Source: Cordia subcordata (Eukaryota; Streptophyta; Magnoliopsida; Boraginales; Cordiaceae). From it: DNA of 64,000 nt. Within the stretch, counting starts at the first letter, position 1, and each line of letters starts with the position of its first letter. The notes below the pieces were generated by a model. It searched no databases, had not been told where the DNA came from, and worked only from the letters and a program-made list of their open reading frames with translations. A program made the translations under genes and the position numbers. The stretch spans positions 496,001 to 560,000 of the forward strand of contig JAPTOF010000033.1 in NCBI GenBank assembly GCA_028554755.1. The letters are read 5' to 3'. Below, in pieces: positions 1 to 12,116 of the stretch.

Positions 1-310
1 TGAATCATAACCAAATTGTTTTAACAACAAGAAAGTTCACTGCAAAGATGCAATATGTTTTGATTCATAACGGATATACACAATAAACTAGAAAATGAAC
101 CACCTATCTAAAGCGAAATGAACTCTCCAAGAAAGTCTTCCTCTTCGTTCACCACAAACGTTTTTAACAACTTTCAGGGACAGCTCTCTTCCATTTTCCA
201 TCTAAATAGGTGAATATCAGAATAACAAGGATAAACATATTTTTAATATCCTCCAGCATAACCATTTCAGTCTATTAATTTACTGACAGGAAACAGATAC
301 CATTCCGCAA

Positions 311-512
311 CAACTGAGTTATGTTATAACTACTTAATTTGTTACCAGTTGCAATATGATAAAATGAGAGTATTAGTAGATAACAATTAAAGCATCAAGG
401 AAAAGCAAAAGCAACTGAGTTATGTTATAACTACTTAATTTGTTACCAGTTGCAATATGATAAAATGAGATTATAAGTAAATAATAATTGAAGCATCAGG
501 GAAAAGCAAGAT
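311..512. repeat. Tandem duplication of about 101 bp in the last visible HUB1 intron
   Basis: Two adjacent copies begin CAACTGAGTTATG at 311 and 412. The first 60 bases or so are nearly identical and the rest diverges slightly. Both lie in the intron after exon 12. I see no coding exon between 1 and 1021 on either strand. Confidence 0.85.
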
Positions 513-883
513 CAAGAGATCATCACAGACAATCTCACATAGATATAAAAATGGGAAAGGAACTTCTGCAATTGAAGTTAATAAGATAACAGCTTGATGC
601 AGCTTGCTAAAGTATATAGTTTGAGGTTCTAGAAGTCATTGATTGAATTGTTACATGTGCTAAATGCCAGCTGTAATAGTTAGTCAAAGTATGAGCTGCT
701 ATAACTGGAACATTGCATGTACTGGTGGTATTTAGTAACTGTATACTGACACTTCTAGTAGATCCAGATCACCACTTATGCTATAAATACATTCAGTTAA
801 GCACAGAATCATTATGCAATAATACACAAATGTTTTCTCTCATTCTCTCTCTTGACTTCATTAGACCTAGACAAATAGAATCC

Positions 884-898
884 GGGGGGGGGGGGGGG
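884..898. repeat. Homopolymer run of 15 G
   Basis: Fifteen consecutive G on the plus strand, so poly-C in the HUB1 pre-mRNA. It is intronic. Runs like this are prone to sequencing error. A G-rich stretch also lies near 5852-5873. Confidence 0.9.
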
Positions 899-1021
899 TG
901 GGTGGGAAGGAAAGACCAAAGACTCTGTTTTGACCAAAGTGACAACAGAAAAGCCCAGCTTTCACCAGACAAAGGTAATTTTCTTGAAAGCCTCACAAGA
1001 ATCTTGCCCGATGATGCTAAC

Positions 1022-4000
1022 CTTGAAAAAGTAGACTCGCGTTTAAACATTTCCAGAATGAGCTTTAACTCTGAATCACTATCCCTTAAATCATCTAGCT
1101 GCACAAACAAATGAAAACACAATAGTAATCCAGAGAGGTTAAAGAAAGCGTTGATGTATAATGAAAAATAAAAATAAAAAATAGAAAGAGCACATAGGGC
1201 CAGTTTGGATTGGCTTTTTTTCAGGAAAAAGCACTTTTTTTAACTGAAAAAGTTGTACTAAATTTGCAATAACTATTTGATTTGGCTCCTAAAAAAGCTG
1301 AAATTCTTAAAAAAGCTCATTTTAGAAGCCAGAATTTTCAGTTTCTCAAAAAAAGCTATTTTTCAGAAGCTATTAAAAAAGCGCTTTTGAAAAAAGCCAA
1401 TCCAAACGAGCCCATAAGCAAATGGCGATGTACTCAAGACACCACCCCACCGCACCCCCACCACCCACCACAACCCTTCTCTACCAAGAACTACAATAAG
1501 CAACTAACTATCAGAGCAACAATTTATGTGTAAAAACTATATCTTCTACTTCCCACTCCTCATGTGCAGTAAAGTGCACAAACCTTCTTTCAACAAGATG
1601 GCACCTCCCCCGCATTTTACTAAATTGACTCCAATTGCCAGAGCAGTTTAGATGATTTTAAGAAGGTGTCAAGCAGTATAGCATTTTCCATGCAAAGATT
1701 GCTGAAACCAGAGATAACCTATTCTACAAGTGCAGTCTCACCAGGAAGATGTGGGGGACACACCTATTGACCAAGGTCTGCACAAAGCTAAATAGTTGGG
1801 ACCTTTTCATGGTATGGATATGTGAATTCTGCAAAAGACAGACTACTTCAAGCTATGATTCTCAAGCTTGCTCAGCTATTTACACCCTCTAGAGTTGAAA
1901 GAACAAAAGAATCTTTGCCCAGACTACTTGAAATAAGGACCATCTAGGATCAAGAATGATATTAGACTTGAACTGACTACAGGAAAGAAATTTAGAGCTA
2001 CTAGACTTAATGGAATCTTGATGAGAGCATAGTTTTGTATGGTTTCTATGTATAGAATCTAGCTCAAAAAGGCTCATGTCTGGTTGATGTACTTCACCTG
2101 GTACTTGTGAAATTGAATCATTAGAAATCATTAGAAAGTCTTGCTCACTTCGCAAAAAGAAAAGGCATATCTTTCCTATGTTCCATTTTGCCTGAGAAAG
2201 AATCTTAAATTCAGTCAGCAATCATAGATTAGACCCTGCATCTGGGGCTTAAGAATTGTGGAGTTTATGTCAACTATGCCCAAACTGGATGTACCTTATT
2301 ACTGTGAAAGCCCAAAACATACCCAAACTACTACTCTGTTCAACACCTGACAGGGGACAAGGGTCATCAACCATTGGAGAGACCAGCTATGGTCTCCCAG
2401 CTTCTTCCCGTAAAGTTTCTACGAAGTTTAGCGTCGGTGGTCACAAGGGAGAAATATGGGCTGAGCAGAAATGCAAGCATTTTAAGGATCACTAATTTTC
2501 AATTACAATGCATGGAAAATGGGGGAGTCAATCTGTCTCTTGGCCCAAGGCTACAGAAATGGTACTTCCAACTCATAACGCTTGCCTCAGTTGGCTTAAG
2601 TTTCTTTTTATGTTTTTTTTCCTTCCCCTTCTGCCTTTGAATTTTAAGAATTCCTCCCACTTTCTACTTTACATTATCATTATTTTCTATTTTTGCAAGC
2701 AAAAAGAAAAAGGGAACAATTTTCTAATAGTCAGCTAAAATTTTTGAGGCAAGATCTATTTTAAAGAGTTTTTAGAGCCCAGATGTGCTTATGTCATTGT
2801 GTTCCACCACAAAAAGATCCCTGTCAAGATAGAGTCGACCTAAGCACTAATAAAGACAACCTCCAAGACGTCATCTTACAATTTGTAAAATTTGAGGAGT
2901 TCGAGACATTATTGCATCAACTAAAACGCAGTTTGAGAAAAAGCATCATATGCATCATTTTGATGCTTTTTTGAAACTCCGTCTTAGGCCCCTTCAAACG
3001 CAGTTTTACCCATAACCAAACACCTTATCAAAAATGCTTTTTTGCAAAACCTGCTTTTCTTTTTTTCTGCTGAACTGGCCACACACGCTCTAAGAAGTGT
3101 CAAGGTTTCTTTCCCATTAGCTAATCACCTTACCTAGAGTACATGAAAAGCCGTGTCGAAAGAATGATGATCACAGGTTATTGAAGTTATCCAAAGCCTG
3201 AGTAGGGCAAACAGTTGACGCAATAATCAAGCAACAATACTGAAGATATATCAGTCTTAAATTTCAAAAGTTAACGCATCTAATCATGGGCTATGCAAAC
3301 CCACTCAAACTAGACATGTAGCCTCCTCTCCCATATAATTGTATCACTAAAAGAAAGTAACTTTTCAACATTGACTTGAGGAAAAAGAGACAGTAGACTT
3401 CATACCATTGCTTGCAATTTTTGCATCTCAGCATCCTGCTTAGCTGATCTGCCAGACAACTTCTCCAATTCTTTAGCCTGTTTAATAGGAAAAGGGGAAA
3501 AAAAAAAAGTCAACATCACTGAAAAACATGGAACAAAAAGAAACAAGAGAAAGTGAAGAATAAGGAGAAAGCATACGGCTGCAACAATGAAAAACAACAT
3601 ACTCTGCGATCAAGAATGTTGGAGAGCGAAAGAACATCAGCTCGAAGAGAATGAATATCTGAAGCTGCCTCTTTATATTTACTTAGTTGACTCTGCATAT
3701 TATTCATCTCCTCAGGGAAGGAAGAAACCAAAGCTTTAAATTCTGTGATGATTTCTTTTCTACCTGAGACAATTACTTCTCTAGATATTGACTCCCATAC
3801 TACAAATATTGAAAAAGAGAAAAAGAAGGAACAGAGAACATAAGGAATGGAGAAGAGAAAGGATTCATCCATCCATATTCGTACTTTGTTCTTTAGAAGC
3901 CTCCTCCAGCTTGGTCTCGATCAGATTTTTCTCCTTAATATGTTTCTGTATCTCCAGACCCAACTCTGGTTTTCTAGAATCAACAATAGAAAAAGACCGA

Positions 4001-7000
4001 TGAAATACATCCACAGCTTCATTTTTCAGATTCATTTCCTTTTCCCTCCAGGCAATGTTGTCTCTTTCAGCCTAAATACAGTAGAAGTAAATTGTCTGCA
4101 TTAGAACAACATACTTTAACAGAATCATATATGAAGGGACAAATGAAACTACCAACCAGTTACAACCTGTAGTTTCTCTAACAGTGCTTGATAATGAGCA
4201 ACATCCGCTTTGGCCTTCGCAAGTTTATCTTTCATCAAAACATAAGCTTGGGAAGAGCATACACCCTTAACACTCTTCAAATTATTCTGCCAAGCAAACA
4301 TCCATCCAAAAGGACAGTTGATAAAGTATGTATACATAAGGGATTACACACATAGCGTAAGACAGGAACCACAGATATAGAGTATGAGAATGTTACTTCT
4401 CAGCACTAAAAAGAAATCAAAAAATCATAAGTTAACCTGCAAATTAGATAACTGCGTCAGTATATCTATCCTCTCCTTATGAAGATCTTCGAGTCTTTGT
4501 AGTCGTGAAGATGATTGGTCCTACACAATTAAAACGTTTTAGATTTTCAGTAAGTTTAAACATCTTCAACCTAAAGGGAATCACAAAGGAGAAGATTTAC
4601 CATGAACTCCTTAAGTGCAGATTCCATGCCTTGCAAATCCTTTTTCTTGTCTCCAGATTTTTCAATATTTACAAGCTTATTTCCCATGTTTAGTACAGGG
4701 AAAGCTGCATTCTTTGTCACATCTCTCTGTGCTTTAAGGACAGCTAATTCACTATTGCTGTATTCAAGTTCAGCAATGGTACTCTCCAACTCCCCTACAC
4801 AAGTAGAAAAGGGGAAATCAGCTTCCACATAATGCAGTAATAGAAGACAAGTGCCCTCGTATGTGAAAGCATGTCCAAGGCTTCCCATCATTAAATCTCA
4901 CGACCACCCTAATTACCCCTATCCTTTCGCATTATTGCTAGAGTATATGCTCACCAGATGAACAAAATCATCTTCCACTTCAACTCATAGTTCCTGGCTC
5001 TCATTGCTATGCCTTTCTGTAGAAATGCCTCAACGAAACACCCCCAATCTACCCCCTGCCCTCATGCGCTTGGCTTCTTTCTTCTTCCTCTCTAGAAATT
5101 CTTAGCTAATATGATCTTTAGGTGAAATATTTTCTGTTTTCCAGTTAACTGAAGAAGAAACTTAAAAAGAATCACTTTCTAGTAAAAATCAACAGAATTC
5201 TTCCTACCACTTCTGCAGAGTTCACATAAAACATCTCAGTTTAATCGAGAAAGAACTTAGTTGTATTCTCTTTATGTTTTCATTTTGTCAATGTTATAGT
5301 GAACTCATTTCATTCTGTTACTTGATGAAACCAGGTCACCCATCATAACAAATTTAACTTAGCCGTAGCATACAAATTTCATATTACTTAGCCAATCATT
5401 TCTTCCTTCGCATTCAGGAAACTATAGCATTTTACAGAGTAGGTGATACAGCCGTCCAAACTGAATGATACAATTAGGGGAGCAATCATGATAATCAATT
5501 ACCGATGGGAAAATGAAGTGGAAATATTTTATATATGTAATCAACAATTATTTTCTCGAAGGCAAGGAGATTACCTCTTAAATATATAAGCTCAGCTTTA
5601 TTCTTTGCATCCGTATCATGGTGTCTCTGCAATTCACTAACCAATGATTTGTGCTTTAAATGTAAATCTCCCATTATTCGTCTCAGAGTTTTAACTTCTA
5701 TCTGCAAATCACAGGATACCCTTTGCCCACAAAGTGCTACAAGAGCAAGCAAAGCATTTCAAAGTTAAATAGATAAAGAGAACTTCACATGAATCATTGT
5801 GATGTTCACTTGAAAAGAAAAAGGAGAAGAAGAAGAGAAGAGAGGAGAAGAGGGGGGGGGAGAGGGGGGGCGGGTGTTAGTTTAGATTTCTTTTCTTACC
5901 ATCATCTGAAACTGACTTGAGAACTGCAGTATATAGTCTATCCTTCGATTGCCAAACATAATCAATAGCAGCTACTATATTATGCAAAATGTTGTTCATC
6001 TTCTCACACTCCATAGCCTGCTCTTCTGCTCTCTCATTCAAGGTGTTACTAGAAGAACTACTATCAGTTGCACCAGTTTCTAACAGACGACTTACGAAAG
6101 CATCCTCTGGAGAGGAGGCACCATCTAACAAAAAAATTTTGGACTTTAATTAATAAGCACCTTCCTAAAACTTGGCTAATTCAATGAGAACAGCATTATC
6201 AGTTCAGATCAAATAAGTGAGAAAAGGAAAGCTGATACATAACCACCACTAAAAAGTCATACTAGGTGTCAATCAATTGAGTTCACTAAGGTCGTAATGT
6301 TGCACCCTACATTACTTTTACATGACAAATGAACAAAGGAGGAAAGACACGAAGTAATTAAAGATTGCGAAAAAGTAGAAACCACGTGAGATTGAGTCGA
6401 TGGCAAAGTCCCACAAGTGTCCTTCCGCAAGAGGGAGATTTTGAACTTCACATGTCATCATATTAAAATACTATCATTGACAAGTAACTAAAACCCATAA
6501 TATAATAGGCCATATCCTAATCACAAACAGTAAGATGAACAAAAATACAGAAAAGAAAAGCTTGAAGCTTCCATATTATTACTCTTTCAGCCAACTGCAA
6601 GTATCAATTTGCTAATCCTTCTTATTTCATATTCTGGATGCTGGAAAGATGTTGGTGCTCGCGCTCAATAAGCCAGAGATGTAACTCACATGAGAAGGGG
6701 AGCCATATAGCACTACTACATTTTTGCCACTTCATACAATAATACACTTAAGCTGACAAATCAAAAAGAAATTAAGGATTTACAGGAACCATGAGAAAAG
6801 ACAAGAGTGTCATATACTTCATAAGCGAGAGACAACGCCCAGTCACGTGTCTAAAGACAAGAAAGATTCATTAATCATGAGAAGACAGAACAGGGACTTG
6901 ATTCTCAATGCCCAACTCTGATTCTAAGCAACTATACAGAACAGTGATAGAACCCCAATACTAACAATGGGAACTACAGAACACATTAAGATTAAATAAA

Positions 7001-10000
7001 TAAGAGGGAGAATGAGCAAGATTTTCTTAGTGTTATTGCTGGGATTTGTATCACTCGTAAGGAGAGGAATGATGAAGAGAAATATAGTGTCATTCTAAGT
7101 CTAACATACATATAGTATTTATTCCACCCTCTATCTTGTTTTTTGTTTTACCATTTTTTCCCAGGAGGTTGGTAGGGCCAAGACAGAAACCTCAAGCGAG
7201 GAGGGTAACCGCAACTAAACGCAAATGAAATCCAATAAACACCATAAATTCAACATAATTTCAGCAACAGGGAAGAGAAACATCTATAAAATGTTCTTCC
7301 TCGAAACCTTTTTTGCCTATTCGGGAATTTTCTAAATGAAAACCTACAAGAGAATGAAATATACAAAAATAAACACGTATAAAACAATCAACCTCCAAGA
7401 ATAGGTTCATCCGAGGGCCTGATATGCAAAGAACCCACAAGTTCTTTAAGATCAATTTAAAGATTGTATCTATCCTTGTTAGAGAAGAAAATTAAAAATA
7501 AGAAACATTCAGCAAGAAGAGGATAGCATAGAAAAAGAGAATTTTCAAGCAAGAACAGAACAAAAATGCAGCAAAATGGATAGAACAAAAGAAAGAAGTC
7601 TAGACAACCACAGACACACACAGAATGGACAAGGAAAAATGGAAAGCAAGAATAAGGAAGAGAGGAAATACAAGCAAACTCATATACTGAATGACTAGAA
7701 TCTCAGAGGAAAAACGAACAGGAAACAGAAGCTGGCATGTGCAATCAGTACCAATCCTATGTTTAGATATTGGATGATAAAAACTACTGTCATGTTCATT
7801 CAAGCCAACAGCATATCATACAATGCATTAATATACAAACCCTCTAGAGCTTCAAATAAGATATTAACAAATGCATCACAAAAGTCTGCCTAAACCAAAG
7901 GTTTAATATGCAGTGATATATTATTGTATGCAATTAACGGAAGCCCCACATCAAATTCAAAGGTCATCAGAGAGTTCCTATATTTTAAACAGTGATCTTT
8001 TCCACGTGAAGGGAACCAAGTTTTTGATAGATTAATCATCTGGAAGGGAGCAAGGTTTACCTCTTTGGATATTGAATTAAATGAAAGAGCATGTCATTGC
8101 AATGAGCAAATTGTAATTGGACACCTCCTAGAACCAATTGGTGTGCATTATCTCAACCAACTAAGACCACAATGCAAGAAAGATATTTAAATCATCAGAA
8201 CAAAACGATAAGGAGAAAACAGGAAATGAATAGAAGTGCACAAAAATGTGAAGAAAGAACCAGGGAATGAATAAGAAGGAAGAGCATAACATTCTTGTAT
8301 CTTCTGTTTCCCCAGCTTGGCCGAATTAACCCTTCTTGTAAACACACGGTCATTCTGATTACGTTTAGTAGACTTCTTCGACGAATATTATTTTCAGATG
8401 TATTCAGAACTAAGGCCACAATGGAAGAAAGATATTCAGATCCATCGGAAAAAATATAAAGAGCAGGACTTGAATAGAATTGCACAAGAATGTGAAGAAA
8501 GAACCAGCGAATGAATAAGAGGGTCAGAACATCCTTATATCTTTTCTCCCACTTGGCTGAATCAACTCTTCTTGTGTAGAAATGAAAACAGGAATTAAGT
8601 AGAATTGCACAAGAATCTACTTCTTGGAACAATATTATTTCCCAAAGTATTCAGAAAAATAAAACTAGAAGGAATTGTGGGTTAAGCAGATGAGTGAAGA
8701 TGCACAACATGAGACAGGATGGTGCCCAAATGATAAAATCAGCTACTAGATGATGCAGAACCAATTATCATACTTGCTGCTGACTCTCCCTCCCAACCTC
8801 ACAGACTCTATATCCCAGAACATGGAGAAATTACATTATGTTACCTTCATCGCAATACGAACGATCTATAACTTACGGGTGCGAATAAGTATAGTCAGTT
8901 CAGCAAAGCAACTGAAAAAAAATCAAAATTGAAGAAGTAGAACTCTTGGAAGTGGATGCAAGTCATAATCAAAAAGCACACAGTTGCAAGATATAATCTA
9001 CTGATTAAAAATGTCATGTGATGCATAGCCAGACAGAGGCAATTCTGAATGAGTCCACCTATTCTCTTTATCTTTGTTGTCATTGAGGGCATTTCACTAG
9101 AGGGAAAGTGAAAAAGATTACCAGTCTGGTTCTGACATTCTTCACTGTCTCCAATAAGTTGATATCTAACACCTAAACCACGTCTGACCAGGTCCTTTGT
9201 GCTTATAGAGCATGATTCCAGATCGTCAACCAACTAAGCAAAAATATCAGTGTCTCAGGAACCACATTTATATATTACAAAATCATGCATAATGCTGGAG
9301 AAGATAATTAATAAAAAGATAATAAGGTCAATGAAAAATACCTCTTCCCATGATTTCTTGACCACTGACAACGTATTATCATATGGCTGTTGTTTCTCCC
9401 TCAATCGACTAAATTTGTCCTCAAGAGCTGCAATATCGACTTTTTGTGCTTCTAACTTTTGAGTCAGCTTTTGATTTTGAAACTGAAGCACTGCTACATC
9501 CAGCTATCCATTGACCATAGTAAGCAAAATAGAAAACAATAAGCAAATGTGACAATAATTGTATCGTACAGTTAAAATAGTGTGATTATCAGTCCAGGTT
9601 TGTCGTTTTATTCTCCTTCCCACACCATCTCCTATTCCGTTCTGGATTCGTTAGGTAAGACAAACAACTAATCACTTCTGCACAATTAAAGACACAAGAA
9701 CCAGAAAATAAAACTGAGTGCTCAAACTTGAAGCACCAAAGAGATGGGGCATCCTCTGAAACAGGCCCCAACTCTGAGACACCAACTCAACATACAGTCT
9801 TCTACCTCTTATTGCAATTAAACTTCAACGTGAATTCACATGAAAACAAAAAGGAAAATGGAAACAATAATTTGTTTATTTAAACAAAAAAGACCAATAT
9901 TTTAACACTTATTTCGGCAATTAAGCATAAAAATTGGCCCTTTCAAGTAGGCAAATTAGCAAATTATTTACAAATATGAATAAAATATAAAAAGAACTGC

Positions 10001-10480
10001 AAAATCTATTCCATGCAGACCCTAAAAGAGTAAAAGCTGAATATAAATTCTTCTCTTTCTCGTTGCAATTAAAACTTCAACACAAATTCACATAAAAAGG
10101 GGTGCCAAATCTCTTTCTAATCTGGAAATTGCTCAATCCAAACCCTAGAAAGATAAAAGCCTTGATTGCAATTGACTTCTTGATTGCAATTGACTTCAAA
10201 ACATTCACATTAAAAATAGTACACAAATTACAAAACAAAAAGCAAACATCTCAACAATTGAGCATAACAACTATCCTAACAAAGAAAGCAATAACACTTG
10301 AAGATAAATTAACCCAAAAATTAAAAATAAAAGTATATATATAGAATATTTTGGGGATAAAAATGTCACCTTTTTCTCCTCAGACAAGAGGGCAAAGGGC
10401 TGTTTCTTGGGAGTGGCAGCAGTAGGTGACATGGTACTAAAGTGACGTCGTTTCCTGTCTGCTTCACCTGTGCTCTCCAT
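1022..10480 (-). CDS. HUB1: HUB1/BRE1-like histone H2B E3 ubiquitin ligase, N-terminal twelve exons (partial)
   Basis: HUB1 monoubiquitinates histone H2B in the nucleus, working with HUB2 to support transcription elongation. Exons, 5' to 3': 10370-10480, 9342-9503, 9122-9233, 5900-6124, 5575-5736, 4601-4794, 4437-4520, 4167-4286, 3885-4071, 3603-3763, 3406-3477, 1022-1098. All introns are GT-AG and the phases are consistent, giving about 555 residues without a stop. The start opens MESTGEADRKRRHFS; further blocks are LLETGATDSSSSS, FPVLNMGNKL, CSSQAY, ALLEKLQ, RKEIITEFKALVSSFPEEM and ILEMFKRES. These match remembered plant HUB1 better than HUB2. The protein is charged and coiled-coil throughout. 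The C-terminal coiled coil and RING finger are missing because they lie left of base 1. The acceptor at 3764 (TCTCAG) was chosen over one at 3800 because it keeps the family spacing before RKEI. Introns 3 (3.0 kb) and 11 (2.3 kb) are long and hold repeats. No lesion seen. Confidence 0.93.
1197..1413. mobile_element. MITE family 1, copy in HUB1 intron 11
   Basis: Non-coding element of 217 bp. The left end is GGGCCAGTTTGGATTGGC and the inverted right end reads GGGCTCGTTTGGATTGGC, so the TIRs are about 24 bp with two mismatches. ATA lies on both sides (1194-1196 and 1414-1416) as a likely 3-bp TSD. The interior is rich in AAAAAGCT-type runs. A second copy is at 54882-55111. TIR and TSD size suggest a PIF/Harbinger-type MITE, which is inference. 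Confidence 0.8.
8161..8640. repeat. Tandem duplication of about 240 bp in HUB1 intron 3
   Basis: Two diverged copies, about 8161-8400 and 8405-8640. Shared blocks include CACAATG, GAAGAAAGATATT, AATGTGAAGAAAGAACCAG and GAATGAATAAGA. The open frame on the minus strand here follows from the repeat and I do not call it a gene. Confidence 0.75.
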
Positions 10481-11870
10481 TCTCCTAAAACCCTAGCTCT
10501 ACTTTATCTTTATACCACCATTGATTACAATCACAGACACACCCCAAAACAATCAAAAGAAAAAGATCAAATAATTTCACCACAACTTATACACATATAT
10601 ACATGCATGCATATATGTGGGCGTGTGTGAATTTGGGAAACCCTAATTGAACAGCAAAATTTTGAAAAAAGCTCCACTCGGAAATAAATAAGAAATTTTT
10701 AACAGTATTTGAACCGTCCTGTTAATTTTTGTTTATATATTTATTGGTTAATATCTGTGTTTTTTTTTTTTTAGTTTCTTTTAATTAATTGAAGAAGAAG
10801 AGGAAGAAAATGCTAATGGGACTTCCTCTTGTTATCTCGCTTGAAGTGTATGCGAATGCGATGATATCACGATGCCGTCAAATATGTATGTGGGTAAATA
10901 TTCACACGTACATTTATATGTGCTTATAGGATTATTAAAAGCGTTATTTTCTTGTTTTATCGAGGGTATAATTGTCATTTGAAGAGTTGAAGTTTTTATT
11001 TGGGGTGTACTTGGTAGATTTTAAGGTTGTCGGTAACAGTAAAAAAATTCACAAATAATTATCAATATTTATTGGAAATGTTAGTGTCTATTTGGAGCTT
11101 CTTCTTTTTTTTTTTTGGTTCCTAAAAACAGTTTTCCAAACAAATCAAAAATTAAAAAACATAAATTGTATTAAAATGTATTTTAAGAAAAACTTCTAAA
11201 ACTAAAAAAACAAAAAAATATATTTAAAAAATGTAATCTGAAAACAATTTTATCAACGAAAAAAAAACAAGAAATCGATTTGACTACATGTATTTTTATT
11301 TTGATTTGACTACATATATTTTTATTTTTTTTCTTGAATTGAAACAAATCAGACATTTTCTCAAGTGATCTTTCTTTCGTAACTTTTTTCCCCTCTACCG
11401 CCTATCTAATTCTTCTCTCTTACGAAATTCCAACAAAATAATCACTCTTGACATAAATAATTTCAACCACTCAAACCATACAATAGCCCCTATAAGTGAC
11501 CTCCTTAATTTTTAATATTAAAAACAATATATAAAAAATATTATTTTCGTTCCTATTAGTAACTCATGTGTCCATCACTAAACTAAGGTTATCTCAACAA
11601 CCTTAAAAGAGTAAAAGAAGAAAAAAAACAGTGTCCTGAAATTATCCATTTACTAAGTAATATCATAAAGATGAAAAGTAAAAAAAGTAAATCGAAGCAG
11701 AATCTATACAAAAATCAAAACTTTCAAGATGGAATCGATCCTTTGTCTTGTTAATTTACAAAGCTTTTGCCAAAACGATGTACAAGTTAAACAACACGCC
11801 AAAGGCATGCCCTAAAGCAGAAAGATATTCTCCCATCGCAAATGTCTAACTACAAATCTTTACTAGGGAT
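10481..11870. other. HUB1 5' flank and spacer, no gene seen
   Basis: AT-rich DNA between the HUB1 start codon and the MITE downstream of the hydrolase gene. It should hold the HUB1 5' UTR and promoter on the minus strand. Poly-T/poly-A runs occur near 10758-10772 and 11106-11118. I see no convincing TATA box or coding exon. Confidence 0.5.
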
Positions 11871-12017
11871 TTAGAGGGTGTTTAGGTGTGCTTATAAGTT
11901 GGTCAAACCTACTTATAAGCAGAAAAATAAATCCTACAGATTTGGCAAATTCTACTTATAAGCAAGTAAAGTTAGCTTATAAGCAACGCCAAAAAAAAGC
12001 AATAGCCATCCTAAGAC
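11871..12017. mobile_element. MITE family 2, short copy
   Basis: The left end reads TTAGAGGGTGTTTAGG followed by GCTTATAAGTTGGTCAAACC. The same sequence is found, inverted, at the right end of the element at 17662-18090. The interior repeats the 8-mer CTTATAAG. The right boundary is approximate because its TIR is diverged. The element sits just 3' of the hydrolase stop codon. Confidence 0.55.
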
Positions 12018-12116
12018 TCAAGATACAGCTAATAGTACATCAATATAAAGAATGAAATAATTAGTTCAGTTTAAAATTAAGAAATGCAACACTGGCTTTG
12101 GGGGTATTATATTCCT

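Noticed and set aside
793..1122. 109-codon minus-strand open frame taken as a separate gene
   Set aside because: Only 1022-1098 is HUB1 exon 12; the rest is intron read-through into a poly-C run.
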